Below, in pieces: positions 44,109 through 53,654 of a stretch of 64,000 bases of DNA. The stretch is from positions 26,043 to 90,042 of the forward strand of contig CAJTZO010000001.1 of assembly GCA_910583755.1 (NCBI GenBank). Direction: 5' to 3'. This DNA is from an uncultured Clostridia bacterium. Its GTDB lineage: Bacteria > Bacillota > Clostridia > Lachnospirales > Anaerotignaceae. The notes below the pieces were generated by a model that was not told where the DNA came from, did not search any database, and saw only the letters and a list, made by a program, of their open reading frames with translations. Position 1 is the first letter of the stretch. The number at the start of each line of letters is the position of its first letter. The position numbers were made by a program, and so were the translations under genes.

Positions 44109-46354
44109 ATATCACCAAAATCAAATTCATCTAATTGTTGTAATGTTTCTTGCTCTATTTCTGTTAAAGTATCATTTAATACTGCACTAACTTGTTGCGT
44201 ATTAAACTGCCAAATTTCTCCTAAGTTTTCTGCAATATTATTCCTTTCCGATGCTGTAAAATAAGAGAAGGCTCGTCTTAAAAATACGAGTGCTTTTTTA
44301 AATTCTTCCTCATTCAAGGTATCAATATACTCTGACAACTGTTCCCAAAGACTCAAACGACTAATCAAAGCATATTTATTTTTTAATGCTAATCCTTCAA
44401 ACCAGCCAGCACCCAAATCTGCGGGGATACCATAGGAAAGACGTCTTTTCATTTCTTCTAATAACATTTGTTGTGTCATTTCTCCTCTTTCCAGTAAAAT
44501 AGCAGCAGCAAAGCCAGAAGCTTTTGTATTCAAATCATCTCGATTTGATATTTCGGCTAATACTGTAAGCCACTGTTTATCATCAAGAGCATCATGATTA
44601 ATAGAAGCAAGATGAAGCAAATCCATAGCAGAAATAATACCCTCTACTGCATTATTATCACAAATACAGCTTTTTTCTAATATTAAGCAAGCTCTATAAA
44701 AAAGTTGTTCTAAGATAGGAAGCAAAGCATTTGCATCAATATGCCGAATATTTCCATATCGAATGACAGCAGATAATTTATGAATGGTATTAGCAATATC
44801 AATAACGGAATTTTCTTCCACAAAAAGCCCTTGTAAAACAATAGAAGCATTTTCTACAACTTGCGGCATACCACAAAGAGAAGCACTTTCTAATATCTCT
44901 GCTGTTTCTGTAATAGAAGTTGCCTTTTCCAATGTTTCTTTAAAGGAAAAAGCAACTGCAACTTCTACTGTTTCACCTTGTAAGGCTGCCTCTACAATTT
45001 CAATTTCTGCTTCTGGTGTCCATTGCAACAACCATTTTTCTGCCCAAGTTGCTTTTTCTTGATAAGATTTTTGTTTTTGCGCAAAATGGATTCCCAAAAC
45101 ACAAATACGATGTAGAAAAAAAGACCTCTCTAAATCTAAAAAAGCAGATTTTTGACTTTTTACTCTTGTATTTTCCCTTAAATCTAATTCTAACACTTGC
45201 GCTTCTAATTCCTTATATCTTTCTAATTTTAAATCTTTTAGTTTATAATAAAAATCAGATTGTATAGATGTTCTACTAACGCCCTCCGGAAGCGCCCCCA
45301 TTTTCGTACCAATTTCTGTACTTGCAACTGCCTTTGCAATCTCTGAAAAAGAACCATGTCCTAAACAAGTAATTGCTGCATCTCTTAAATCCTGTAAAGT
45401 TGGAATATTACTTTTTTTCATATTCGCTAAAGTAATCGCAAGACGAACTGCTTCAATGACTTCTGCGGAAGAACTCATATTCCCTGTTTTTCTTTGGAAA
45501 GAAGAAATAGAAGAAAGATATTGATAACTTGCTTCTATTAGATTATTTTTTTTCATTGCTTTCCAAAGCAATTCATAATAGGCAGGGGCTTTATTGCCTG
45601 CACCATAACCAGAACGAGAAGAAAGTCTATAATAAGAATATGGCATCAGAGTATGTTGTGCTGGTATTTTTGGTAATGCTTTGATTTCTTTTTCCGTAAG
45701 CGGCTCGCAATTTTTTAGCCCTTCTACATGATACGCTCCTGTTATTACAATAATCTTATCCTCTGCAAACCCTTCTTTGATTGCATCATTGATTTGTTTT
45801 TTCATATATGCTTCTCTTAATATATTCTCTGCGGTTTCATATCTATCATCAACAGATAATTCTCTTAATTCTTTTCCAAAGATATTAGTGCATTGCTGAT
45901 AACTAACAGCATTTGTTCTATGTTCAAAATTTCTTTCCCAATAGATTTCTTGGTCTTTTTCTCCTGATTGTTCTGCAATTCTTTGATAAACGTCAACCGT
46001 ATTGCTATATTGCTCTGTTTGCTTTCTTCTTTGCTTAGAAATAGCAAGAAAAACAGAAGAAGGCAAGTCTATAAAACGACAAAGAATTTTTTGCTTTTTT
46101 GCCCATAAAATGGCTTGGTATTCTGGAGAATATTCTGCAAAGGGATATAATATACTTTCTATTGGCACAGTTTCACTATATGCCATCATAGCAATCGGTG
46201 GAATTGCCTTTTTATGACATATATCGTCCATCAATTCTGTTAAATCAGAAGGTCCTTCTATCAATACTAATGTAGGCTTGTACTTTTTTAGTGTCTCCAA
46301 AACATGCTTTGCTCCAGCCGGTGATAAATGGCGTATTCCAAAATAAAGAGGCAT
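44105..46354 (-). CDS. DUF5682-like protein of the MoxR system
   Basis: This protein has 749 residues and no signal peptide. The N-terminal 240 residues resemble the DUF5682 family, related to the TraB/ChaN/EreA fold. Motifs include GIRHLSPAG (residues 6-14), VLIEGPSDL (32-40), YWERNFEHR and IITGAYHVEGL. These His/Glu/Arg positions are the likely active-site set. The rest is a long all-helical region rich in Glu/Ala repeats. The function is unknown; a hydrolase or esterase role is only suggested by the fold. The ATG overlaps the MoxR stop (TGATG). A TTG codon just upstream is an alternative start. Confidence 0.8.
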   Translation of the reverse strand: MPLYFGIRHLSPAGAKHVLETLKKYKPTLVLIEGPSDLTELMDDICHKKAIPPIAMMAYSETVPIESILYPFAEYSPEYQAILWAKKQKILCRFIDLPSSVFLAISKQRRKQTEQYSNTVDVYQRIAEQSGEKDQEIYWERNFEHRTNAVSYQQCTNIFGKELRELSVDDRYETAENILREAYMKKQINDAIKEGFAEDKIIVITGAYHVEGLKNCEPLTEKEIKALPKIPAQHTLMPYSYYRLSSRSGYGAGNKAPAYYELLWKAMKKNNLIEASYQYLSSISSFQRKTGNMSSSAEVIEAVRLAITLANMKKSNIPTLQDLRDAAITCLGHGSFSEIAKAVASTEIGTKMGALPEGVSRTSIQSDFYYKLKDLKLERYKELEAQVLELDLRENTRVKSQKSAFLDLERSFFLHRICVLGIHFAQKQKSYQEKATWAEKWLLQWTPEAEIEIVEAALQGETVEVAVAFSFKETLEKATSITETAEILESASLCGMPQVVENASIVLQGLFVEENSVIDIANTIHKLSAVIRYGNIRHIDANALLPILEQLFYRACLILEKSCICDNNAVEGIISAMDLLHLASINHDALDDKQWLTVLAEISNRDDLNTKASGFAAAILLERGEMTQQMLLEEMKRRLSYGIPADLGAGWFEGLALKNKYALISRLSLWEQLSEYIDTLNEEEFKKALVFLRRAFSYFTASERNNIAENLGEIWQFNTQQVSAVLNDTLTEIEQETLQQLDEFDFGDI

Positions 46355-47442
46355 CAACGGTTCAACTCCTTACACTCTTTATACAATGTTCTATAACGTT
46401 CTCCACGTTTTTTCATAACATGTTCCAAATATTCTTTCCATGCAATTTTGTCTTTCTCTTCATCTTTTACAACAGCACCCTGTAATGCTGCTGCTACATC
46501 ATAATCTGTAATTGTACCATTTCCAAAACTTGCTGCTAATGCCATACTATTGGCTAAAAGGGAAATTGCTTCCGCTGTAGACAATACACCTGTTGTTATT
46601 TTTATTTTTTGGGTTTTATCTAATGTCATACCATTTCTTAATTCTCTAAAAATAGTTACCACATTTTCAATCAATTCTTCACTTGGCATTTCCGCTTGTA
46701 ATCCTAAAGAATTGGACAACTGTGAAACACGACTACGAACAATTTCAATTTCCGTTTGTATATTCGCTGGGGAAGGTAATACTACAATATTGAATCGTCT
46801 TTTTAAAGCAGCAGACATTTCATTGACGCCCTTATCTCTTGTATTTGCGGTTGCAATAATAGAAAATCCTTTTTTTGCAGGTAATTCAAAAGCAAGTTCC
46901 GGAACAGAAAGTCTTTTTTCAGAAAGAATCGAAATCAAAGCATCCTGTACTTCAGAAGCACAACGGGAAATTTCTTCTAATCTTGCAATCGTTCCTGTTT
47001 CCATTGCTCTATAAATTGGACTCTTTAGCATCGCCTCTTTAGAAGGTCCTTTTGCAATCAGCATTGCATAATTCCAAGAATAGCGGATATGTTCTTCTGT
47101 GGTGCCTGCTGTTCCTTGTACTACTTTTGTGGAATCTCCATTGATAGCTGCCGCTAAATGTTCTGACAACCATGATTTTGCAGTACCAGGTTCGCCAATT
47201 AAAAGTAATGCCCTGTCTGTAACCAATGTTGCAATGGCAATTTCTATTAGTCTACTATTTCCCATATATTTTGGTGTAATTTCAACATCATTTACCTTTC
47301 CCCCTGTAATATAGGTAAATACAGAACGAGGCGACATTTTCCACCCCGTTGGAATGGGGTCTTTTTCTGCCGCAATGAGTGCATCTATTTCTTTTTGAAA
47401 TAATTCTTCTGCAGGTAATCTTTGAAATTCTGTGTTTTCCAT
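46354..47442 (-). CDS. MoxR-family AAA+ ATPase
   Basis: The 362-residue ATPase has Walker A GEPGTAKS (residues 83-90), Walker B near LARLEEISRC (the acidic pair is EE), sensor 1 in IIATANTRDKG and an arginine-finger/sensor 2 region. MoxR proteins act as chaperones that insert cofactors or remodel a partner through a VWA protein. The ATG at 47442 has an AAGGAAG site and lies two bases after the HEAT gene stop; in-frame codons upstream overlap that gene. It is flanked by the DUF5682-like and HEAT genes. Confidence 0.92.
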   Translation of the reverse strand: MENTEFQRLPAEELFQKEIDALIAAEKDPIPTGWKMSPRSVFTYITGGKVNDVEITPKYMGNSRLIEIAIATLVTDRALLLIGEPGTAKSWLSEHLAAAINGDSTKVVQGTAGTTEEHIRYSWNYAMLIAKGPSKEAMLKSPIYRAMETGTIARLEEISRCASEVQDALISILSEKRLSVPELAFELPAKKGFSIIATANTRDKGVNEMSAALKRRFNIVVLPSPANIQTEIEIVRSRVSQLSNSLGLQAEMPSEELIENVVTIFRELRNGMTLDKTQKIKITTGVLSTAEAISLLANSMALAASFGNGTITDYDVAAALQGAVVKDEEKDKIAWKEYLEHVMKKRGERYRTLYKECKELNR

Positions 47443-47444
47443 TT

Positions 47445-48929
47445 TTATTCTTCCTTTCCTTGCTGTTTTTCTGTTTCCTGTATCATACATTGCAATTTTT
47501 GTTTGAATTCAAATTTATTTTTTTGCGCGTTTTCGTTTAATTCTTCTTTTTCTCCTACTCGTTCCACTTCATCCAATATCATTTTTATTTCATCTATTTT
47601 TTGCTGTGGTGTAAATGGTAGTATATTTAAAAGAATAAAAATCTTTTGTGTTATTTGATCATAATTAAAATTATTATAGCGACTTTCGTCATTACTAAAG
47701 CAGGATTTTATACACATATGCATCAACTTATACACAAGTGTTGAAAAATTTGTTTCTCCTAATTCTTGTAATATTTTATAAAGTCTTATGGCATCACCTG
47801 TACCTGTACAATACATACATTCTGGCAAAATATATCTTAATTTTTGGCGAAAAAAAGGAATTGTTTTGTCATCATTATAATTAATCCAGCTCATAAAACG
47901 AGAACTTATGTCTTCAAGTTTTGTTATTAATTTTATCCATCGGATATCCATTTCTTTTGTTATAAGACGATTATTTGAAAAATATCCATTTTCATTACTA
48001 AAACTATTTCTTATGTAGTATCCATCTTTATCATAATTTATCCAAGAAGTCACTATTTTTATTATATCATATGTGCAATTTTTATCTTCAAAATATGGTA
48101 AGCATAAATCATATGCTTTTTCTGGTTCTGTTAAAAATTGTGCAATAAGCATACATTCCAAATAAACTTTTCCACATCCTTTATAAAGTTTCTTTGTCAT
48201 ATTAATATATTTCTTATCTGTTCTATAAAGCATATTGTCAATCATTTTTTTATTAATTTCTTGATAAAAAAGTGTTCTTAAAGAACAATAAGAACATATT
48301 CCTCCCCATTTTTGCAATGCATTTATCAACTTATTAGAACATTTATAATCTATACAAAGTAATATATTTTTTGATTTTTTATAAAAATTATTAATTTTTT
48401 GTCGATAAGAACTAACATCATCTTTTTTTGATTGATTCTCTATTTGAAATATTTCTTGTACCAATTTTTCAATTTCCTCTGCAAAAGCATCTGATACTTC
48501 TTCTGTATCACAATTTTTTAAATAAGGCAAATAAGTTTGTGGTTTCTTTTTTGCTTTTGTTAAGAGATATTGTACAGTTTCTGGTTGATTTAGCATTTCC
48601 ATTGCTGTTAAAGCTGCTGTTTTACATCTTCCTCTTTTTGTTTCTGCCAAATGAATCAGTAAATTTATATTTTGTGGAGAATATCCCAACAATCTAATGA
48701 CATTTTCCTTTATTTCAAGAGAACTATTCTCTAAAAGACTAATATAAAAATCATTTTCACTATCCTTCGCTAGTCTTTCCAAAATTTCTAAACGATGTAT
48801 CATGTCTTTGCCACCCATAGGGTCAAAATTTTTTTTACAAAGAGGAATCACATCATTTCCCATATCAATCGATATCTGTTTTATTTCACTTACTAAAAGA
48901 CTATCTTTACTATTTAAGTTATCTATCAA
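47445..48929 (-). pseudogene. HEAT-like protein 2, C-terminal part downstream of a frameshift
   Basis: This frame encodes about 494 residues homologous to residues 165-606 of the intact HEAT-like protein at 49393-51213 (shared FDPMGGKDM, NDFYISLLENSS, LLIHLAET, TYLPYLKNC, FLTEPEK and ELGETNF). Its only possible start is TTG at 48929, with no ribosome site. The frame is open upstream to about 49017, and the sequence there still aligns with the paralogue. So this is not an independent gene. It is the second part of one gene whose first part is at 48995-49390, in another frame. It is either a broken gene or a frameshift-decoded one. Confidence 0.8.
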
Positions 48930-48994
48930 ATGACAAAATAAACGACAATCTCTAAAAATTTCTTTGTCTTCTTTATGATTGTGACGAAACTCCC

Positions 48995-49390
48995 TTACAA
49001 CAACTCCGGGATATTTTTTTTAGTTGTTAATGCCGTAATCACAGGTTGTAATTCATTATATTCTATATGTTTTGTTCTTCCTTCCACTAATACTTCAATC
49101 TCTTGTTTTCCTTCTTTTTTTACGATGTATTCTGCTTGTGTACAAACAACAGCATCTACCAATGTAATCGCCTCTATTAAAGAAATTTCTTTTTCTTTAT
49201 TGCCTTCCTCTAACAAATGTTGCACAAGCTGGTCTATTTTTGAAAATATAGAAGAAGATGCCGCAATCACATGAAATTGTTCTACTGCTTTTTTTAGCCG
49301 GAAATCTTCTGTTAATAAATTTGTACCTACAATTGCAAGGGTATGTAATCTATCCTGTAAACAAAACAAGATAGAACGAAGGTTTTCCAT
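48995..49390 (-). pseudogene. HEAT-like protein 2, N-terminal part upstream of a frameshift
   Basis: This frame encodes 131 residues that match residues 1-130 of the intact neighbour very closely (TLAI.GTNLL.EDFRLKK, EQFH, KEKEISL.EAITLVDAVVCTQAEY). It ends at a TAA soon after an A8 run. It has a good ribosome site (AAGGAAGGA) and starts two bases after the stop of the intact copy. The N-terminal part alone would be an all-helical domain. Without the shift the gene yields a truncated product. With a -1 shift at the A8 run it gives a product of about 640 residues. Confidence 0.8.
49014..49021 (-). other. A8 homopolymer at the frameshift site
   Basis: On the coding strand the run is eight A, read ACT AAA AAA AAT in the first frame. 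A -1 slip here (AAA AAA TAT) joins the two halves of the HEAT-like gene. Such runs are frequent sites of polymerase slippage, of ribosomal slippage and of sequencing error. Confidence 0.8.
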
Positions 49391-49392
49391 TT

Positions 49393-51213
49393 TTATCCTT
49401 CCTTTCCTTGCGCTATGATTTCTTTTAATTCTTCTTTAAAACGAATATCCAATGAATCTTTAGAATTCGGTCTTCTTTTCTCAAATCCCTCTAATATCAT
49501 TTTTGCTTCTTCTGCTCTTTCTTCTTCCGTAAAAGGTAATTTTCGTAAAAAGTCAATGGTTTTTGAAAAATCATAATAAAAATAGTTTCTACTTCTTATA
49601 TAAGAAGCAACAAGCGTTTTAAAATTCGTTTCTCCTAATTCTTCCAATATATCCAAGTCAAAAAAACCCATTCCTACAAATTGTCTAAATTTTCTACGGA
49701 AGAAAGGAACTGCTTCTTTACAATAACAATTCACCCATCCACGTAATATCCAATATACCTCATCTCCATATCCTCTGTATCTAGTGTTCCAAATATTTTC
49801 TTGTACTTGGGTAAGCGATTCTATCCAACGAATATCTATTTCTTTGGCTATAAAACGTGCAGCTTGTTCTTCAGAATGCTTTATATAATATCCAATTTTA
49901 TCATACTTTATCAATCTTAACACCATGCAGATTTCTGCTACAAAGGCTTTATCATGGAAATCTTGAAAGTAAGGCATACATAAATCATAGGTCTTCTCTG
50001 GTTCTGTTAAAAATTCTGCAACCAGCATACTTGGCAAATAAACTTTTCTGCATCTCTGATAAAGTTCTTTTGTCATATGAATATATTTTTCATCTGTTTT
50101 ATCAAGCATATTACAAATCATTATCCAGTTAATTTGATGAATATACCAATTTGTATCTCCATATTTTTGAAACACATCTATCATTTTTTCAGAACATTTA
50201 TACATTGCTGAGGAAATTAAAACATCTCTTATTTTCTTATGTAATTTATCTGGAATTTTTTCCTCTTTTTTGACTTGGAGCAACTCTTGCAAAATTTTTT
50301 CCAATGCATCTGCAAAAACATCAGATATTTCTTCTGTTTCGCAATTTTTTAAATAAGGTAAATAAGTTTCTGGATTTTTTTGGGCTTTTGTTAAAAGATA
50401 GTCTATATTTTTTTTCTCATTTAATTGTTCCATTGCTTTTAAAGCTGCTGTTTTATATTTTTTTCCTCTTTCCGTTTCTGCTAAATGAATTAGCAAATCT
50501 GCATTTGCTGGAGAACAACCTAAATTTAAAATCGCTGCTTCTTTTACAACAGGAGAACTATTTTCTAAAAGACTGATATAAAAATCATTTTCTTTTTCCC
50601 CTGCTAGTTCTTTCAAAACATGTAAGCGATTCACCATATCTTTGCCACCCATAGGGTCAAAATCTTCTTTACAAAGAAAAATTGCGTCCTCCCCTACTTG
50701 TTTTATTAAAATTTCTTCTATCAAATAAGGAATTTCGTTATAACTGTCATTAAAACCTTTTATCAAAAGTGGAAGAATGTGAAAATCTTTTAAAATTTCC
50801 TTTTTTTCTTCATAAGCATCACTCAGAACTTCATATCTTCCAGAGCCTTTTGTTGTCAGTGCTGTGATAAGTGGATGTAATTCGCTATATTTTGTATTGG
50901 TAATTTTTCCACCTTTTAATACAGGAATCTCTTGTTTTCCTTCTTTTTTCACGACATACTCCGCTTGTGTGCAGACAACAGCATCTACTAAAGTAATTGC
51001 TTCCATTAAAGAAATTTCTTTTTCTTTGTTATCTTCTTCTAATAATTGCTGTACAAGTTTGTCTATTTTCGAAAGCACAGGAGAAGATGCTGCAACTGCA
51101 TGAAATTGTTCTGCTGTTTTTTTCAACCTAAAATCTTCTGCTAATAAATTTGTGCCTGCAATCGCAAGGGTATATAATCTATTCTGTAATTCATTTAATA
51201 TTGCAATTCCCAT
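49393..51213 (-). CDS. HEAT-like repeat protein 1 of the MoxR system
   Basis: This 606-residue soluble protein is all-helical. Residues 1-130 form a conserved N-terminal domain (TLAIAGTNLLAEDFRLKK...AITLVDAVVCTQAEYVV). Residues 165-300 look like HEAT/armadillo-type repeats (NDFYISLLENSSPVVKEAAILNLGCSPANADLLIHLAE). The rest is helical with many Tyr/Trp. I do not recognise a named family with certainty; a DUF5691-like or HEAT-scaffold role fits the neighbourhood. It lies between the SWIM gene (16 bases upstream) and the frameshifted paralogue (two bases downstream). It probably binds substrate or the ATPase. Confidence 0.8.
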   Translation of the reverse strand: MGIAILNELQNRLYTLAIAGTNLLAEDFRLKKTAEQFHAVAASSPVLSKIDKLVQQLLEEDNKEKEISLMEAITLVDAVVCTQAEYVVKKEGKQEIPVLKGGKITNTKYSELHPLITALTTKGSGRYEVLSDAYEEKKEILKDFHILPLLIKGFNDSYNEIPYLIEEILIKQVGEDAIFLCKEDFDPMGGKDMVNRLHVLKELAGEKENDFYISLLENSSPVVKEAAILNLGCSPANADLLIHLAETERGKKYKTAALKAMEQLNEKKNIDYLLTKAQKNPETYLPYLKNCETEEISDVFADALEKILQELLQVKKEEKIPDKLHKKIRDVLISSAMYKCSEKMIDVFQKYGDTNWYIHQINWIMICNMLDKTDEKYIHMTKELYQRCRKVYLPSMLVAEFLTEPEKTYDLCMPYFQDFHDKAFVAEICMVLRLIKYDKIGYYIKHSEEQAARFIAKEIDIRWIESLTQVQENIWNTRYRGYGDEVYWILRGWVNCYCKEAVPFFRRKFRQFVGMGFFDLDILEELGETNFKTLVASYIRSRNYFYYDFSKTIDFLRKLPFTEEERAEEAKMILEGFEKRRPNSKDSLDIRFKEELKEIIAQGKEG

Positions 51214-51229
51214 GTTTTCTCCTCCTTTG

Positions 51230-52645
51230 TTAGTACAACAGTTTCACTAATTCTTTTTCCGTCACAATGGTATGAGGTACTGCAAAAATTTGATGATTTT
51301 CACTATCATACAAAAACTCACAGACAAGAGATTGCTCTTTTAAAAAGGATTGACTTGGTAAATAAGACAAAATTTTCAAAACATCTATTTCTTTGTTTCT
51401 TAATTCTATGGTATCACCAGAACTATCTTCTAATATATACTTTTCCCCTACTTTGCTAATACTTTGGAAAGCAACCAAAAAAATAAAAGATTTTTCAGAT
51501 AGTACATTTTTTAATTGATTTTTGACTTCTTTTATCACAGGAGCTAAAGTAGTTCTTGACTTCTGTTTAATTGTTTGATAATCTTGTTCTGTTATATCTC
51601 GATAAAGTGCATTTTCCCATCGGATTCTTTGATTAATTTCTCCCGGATAAAAATATAATTTTTCAATTTGTGCACATTCTTTTTCCGTATCATCTTGCTT
51701 AATGTATTTTATTGCTTTTGTAGGGCGAATATTTTCTTTTTTAGAAATAACTCCACTTTGTAAGTCAATCCAATAGCCAATATCTCTATATTCTTTTTTA
51801 ATTTCATCATAAACCACATAAAAACTAAGTTGTATGAGCTCTACATTTTGTTGATACATTCCTAATTCTTCCAACTGATTTAACTGCCAGATATATCCTA
51901 TTCTATCATACAATGTAGAATTTTCCATAGAAACTTGTTCTGTCTCTATTTTTGTCTGTAAAAAGACACGAGCTTTTTTAATGGTACTATGTAATTCCAC
52001 TAAACCCTGCAATATTTTTTGATAACAATGTTTTTCTTGTGTAGCATCTTTTTGCAATTCTTCCATTGTAACTAATATTTGTTGCATCAATGCTTGTGGC
52101 GCTGGCAAATAATAATCCCCCATTTGTTTGGCTAAATCAGAATAGATTTTTAATCCTTTTCCAGAAAGAGAAGCAACTCCTGTTTGCAGCACTTCTTTTA
52201 AAAATTTTTCTGCTAAGTCTAAACCTTCTAATTGTTTTTTCATTTTTTTAGTGAGTGCAGATTTATTTACTTTTTTTGGTGTTTTTCCTGCATTTTCTTT
52301 TTTCTTATCTATCTTTTCTCTTTTAGAAATAATATCTTCTGGTATTTCACATGTGGTAAACGGTTTTTGTGCCATATAGTCAAACAATAATGCGACTGCA
52401 TGCTTACAAGGAAATTGTCGACTAGGGCAACTACAACGAAAAACAGGTGCAGAAGGGTCTATAAAATCTGCTGTTGTAATATAAGGTTTTTTACCACTAC
52501 CTTTACATTCACCATAAAGTAATGTTTCATCTTCCGATTTACTTAATACAACAAAGTCATTTTTTTGTGATATTTTTTTCGCATTTGTTATAGAGTTTGC
52601 ATTGGGAGCAACTCTTTCAATCAATTCTGTTGTAATAGATAACAT
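51230..52645 (-). CDS. SWIM zinc-finger protein of the MoxR system
   Basis: The 471-residue protein carries a SWIM-type zinc site, CxCx6CxH (Cys71, Cys73, Cys80 and His82 in FRCSCPSRQFPCKHAVALLFDYM-like context). A Lys-rich linker (about 103-140) and a long helical region follow, then a beta-rich C-terminal part. SWIM domains bind DNA or proteins. It is the first gene of the operon, with a ribosome site AGGAGG. A candidate -10 TATACT lies about 35 bases upstream, but the -35 is weak. Confidence 0.88.
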   Translation of the reverse strand: MLSITTELIERVAPNANSITNAKKISQKNDFVVLSKSEDETLLYGECKGSGKKPYITTADFIDPSAPVFRCSCPSRQFPCKHAVALLFDYMAQKPFTTCEIPEDIISKREKIDKKKENAGKTPKKVNKSALTKKMKKQLEGLDLAEKFLKEVLQTGVASLSGKGLKIYSDLAKQMGDYYLPAPQALMQQILVTMEELQKDATQEKHCYQKILQGLVELHSTIKKARVFLQTKIETEQVSMENSTLYDRIGYIWQLNQLEELGMYQQNVELIQLSFYVVYDEIKKEYRDIGYWIDLQSGVISKKENIRPTKAIKYIKQDDTEKECAQIEKLYFYPGEINQRIRWENALYRDITEQDYQTIKQKSRTTLAPVIKEVKNQLKNVLSEKSFIFLVAFQSISKVGEKYILEDSSGDTIELRNKEIDVLKILSYLPSQSFLKEQSLVCEFLYDSENHQIFAVPHTIVTEKELVKLLY

Positions 52646-52732
52646 AGCGATAATCCTCCTTTTTATATTTCGTGTCTATAGTATATCACTTTTCTTATAT
52701 ATTGACTATTTCATTTTATTTTTTTAACAAAA

Positions 52733-52758
52733 AAAGTCACTCCATACGGAATGACTTT
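52733..52758 (-). terminator. Terminator of the Mrp gene
   Basis: On the - strand, AAAGTCATTCC pairs with GGAGTGACTTT (one T-G wobble) around a 4-base loop and runs into seven T. It lies eight bases after the Mrp stop. Confidence 0.8.
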
Positions 52759-52766
52759 ATAACATA

Positions 52767-53597
52767 TTACAGTTCTATTTTTTGAATCAATTTTTCTACA
52801 GCTTCTTCTAGGAAAGAAATATCTTTTTGTTCTATTTTTCCAGCATCACAAAGCATTGCAATGTCAGATTGAATAGGAAGTTGTGCCAATACATCAATCT
52901 TCATTTCATCAGCTACTTCCTGTAATTTGCTTTCTCCAAAAGGATATAATTTTTTACCACAATCACTACAAACAATATAACTCATATTTTCAATCATGCC
53001 ACATACTGGAATAGACATTTTTTCTGCCATATGGTATGATTTTTTCACAATCAAAGAAACCAAATCTTGTGGTGTTGTTACAATGACAACACCATCTACA
53101 GGAATACTTTGAAATACAGTTAAGGGAACATCTCCAGTACCCGGTGGCATATCAATCAATAAAACATCTAAATCTCCCCAAGCTACATCTGTCCAAAATT
53201 GTTTTACAGCATTTCCAATCACAGGACCTCTCCATATTACAGGTGTATCTTCTGCATCTAATATCAAGTTTGCAGACATAACAGAAATTCCTGTTTGTGT
53301 TTTTACAACATCAATACCATTTCCATTTCCTTTTGCTTTTTCATGGATGCCAAATGTCTTTGGAATAGAAGGTCCTGTAATATCTCCATCTAATATTCCA
53401 ACTTGATATCCTTTTTTACGAAGTGCCACCGCAATACAAGATGTCATAGAAGATTTTCCAACACCACCCTTTCCACTCATAATAGCAATTACTTTTTTAA
53501 TGTGACTTTCAGCATGTGCCATTTCCATAAAGTTTGATTTTCTTTCTGCACAATCACTCTGACAAGTAGAACACTGTGATTTATCACAACTGCTCAT
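52767..53597 (-). CDS. Mrp/NBP35-type iron-sulfur carrier P-loop ATPase
   Basis: The 276-residue protein is a Mrp/ApbC-type ATPase that carries iron-sulfur clusters to apoproteins. The N-terminus has a Cys cluster (Cys4, Cys9, Cys12 and Cys16 in MSSCDKSQCSTCQSDC). The deviant Walker A is SGKGGVGKSS near residue 43-52, and a CxxC pair (CSDCGKKLYPFG) lies in the C-terminal part. I chose the ATG at 53597, which has GGAG upstream; two in-frame ATGs 9 and 15 bases earlier lie in the ribosome-site region. It is a single-gene transcript. Confidence 0.92.
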   Translation of the reverse strand: MSSCDKSQCSTCQSDCAERKSNFMEMAHAESHIKKVIAIMSGKGGVGKSSMTSCIAVALRKKGYQVGILDGDITGPSIPKTFGIHEKAKGNGNGIDVVKTQTGISVMSANLILDAEDTPVIWRGPVIGNAVKQFWTDVAWGDLDVLLIDMPPGTGDVPLTVFQSIPVDGVVIVTTPQDLVSLIVKKSYHMAEKMSIPVCGMIENMSYIVCSDCGKKLYPFGESKLQEVADEMKIDVLAQLPIQSDIAMLCDAGKIEQKDISFLEEAVEKLIQKIEL

Positions 53598-53654
53598 TTC
53601 TTCCATCTCCATTTCTTTTTTCTATTTCCCTAAACTATTTTTATAAAAGAATTT

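Noticed and set aside
42933..52645. The MoxR-VWA operon as a horizontally acquired island
   Set aside because: No integrase, tRNA, flanking repeat or obvious change in codon or base use was seen; it sits among core genes.
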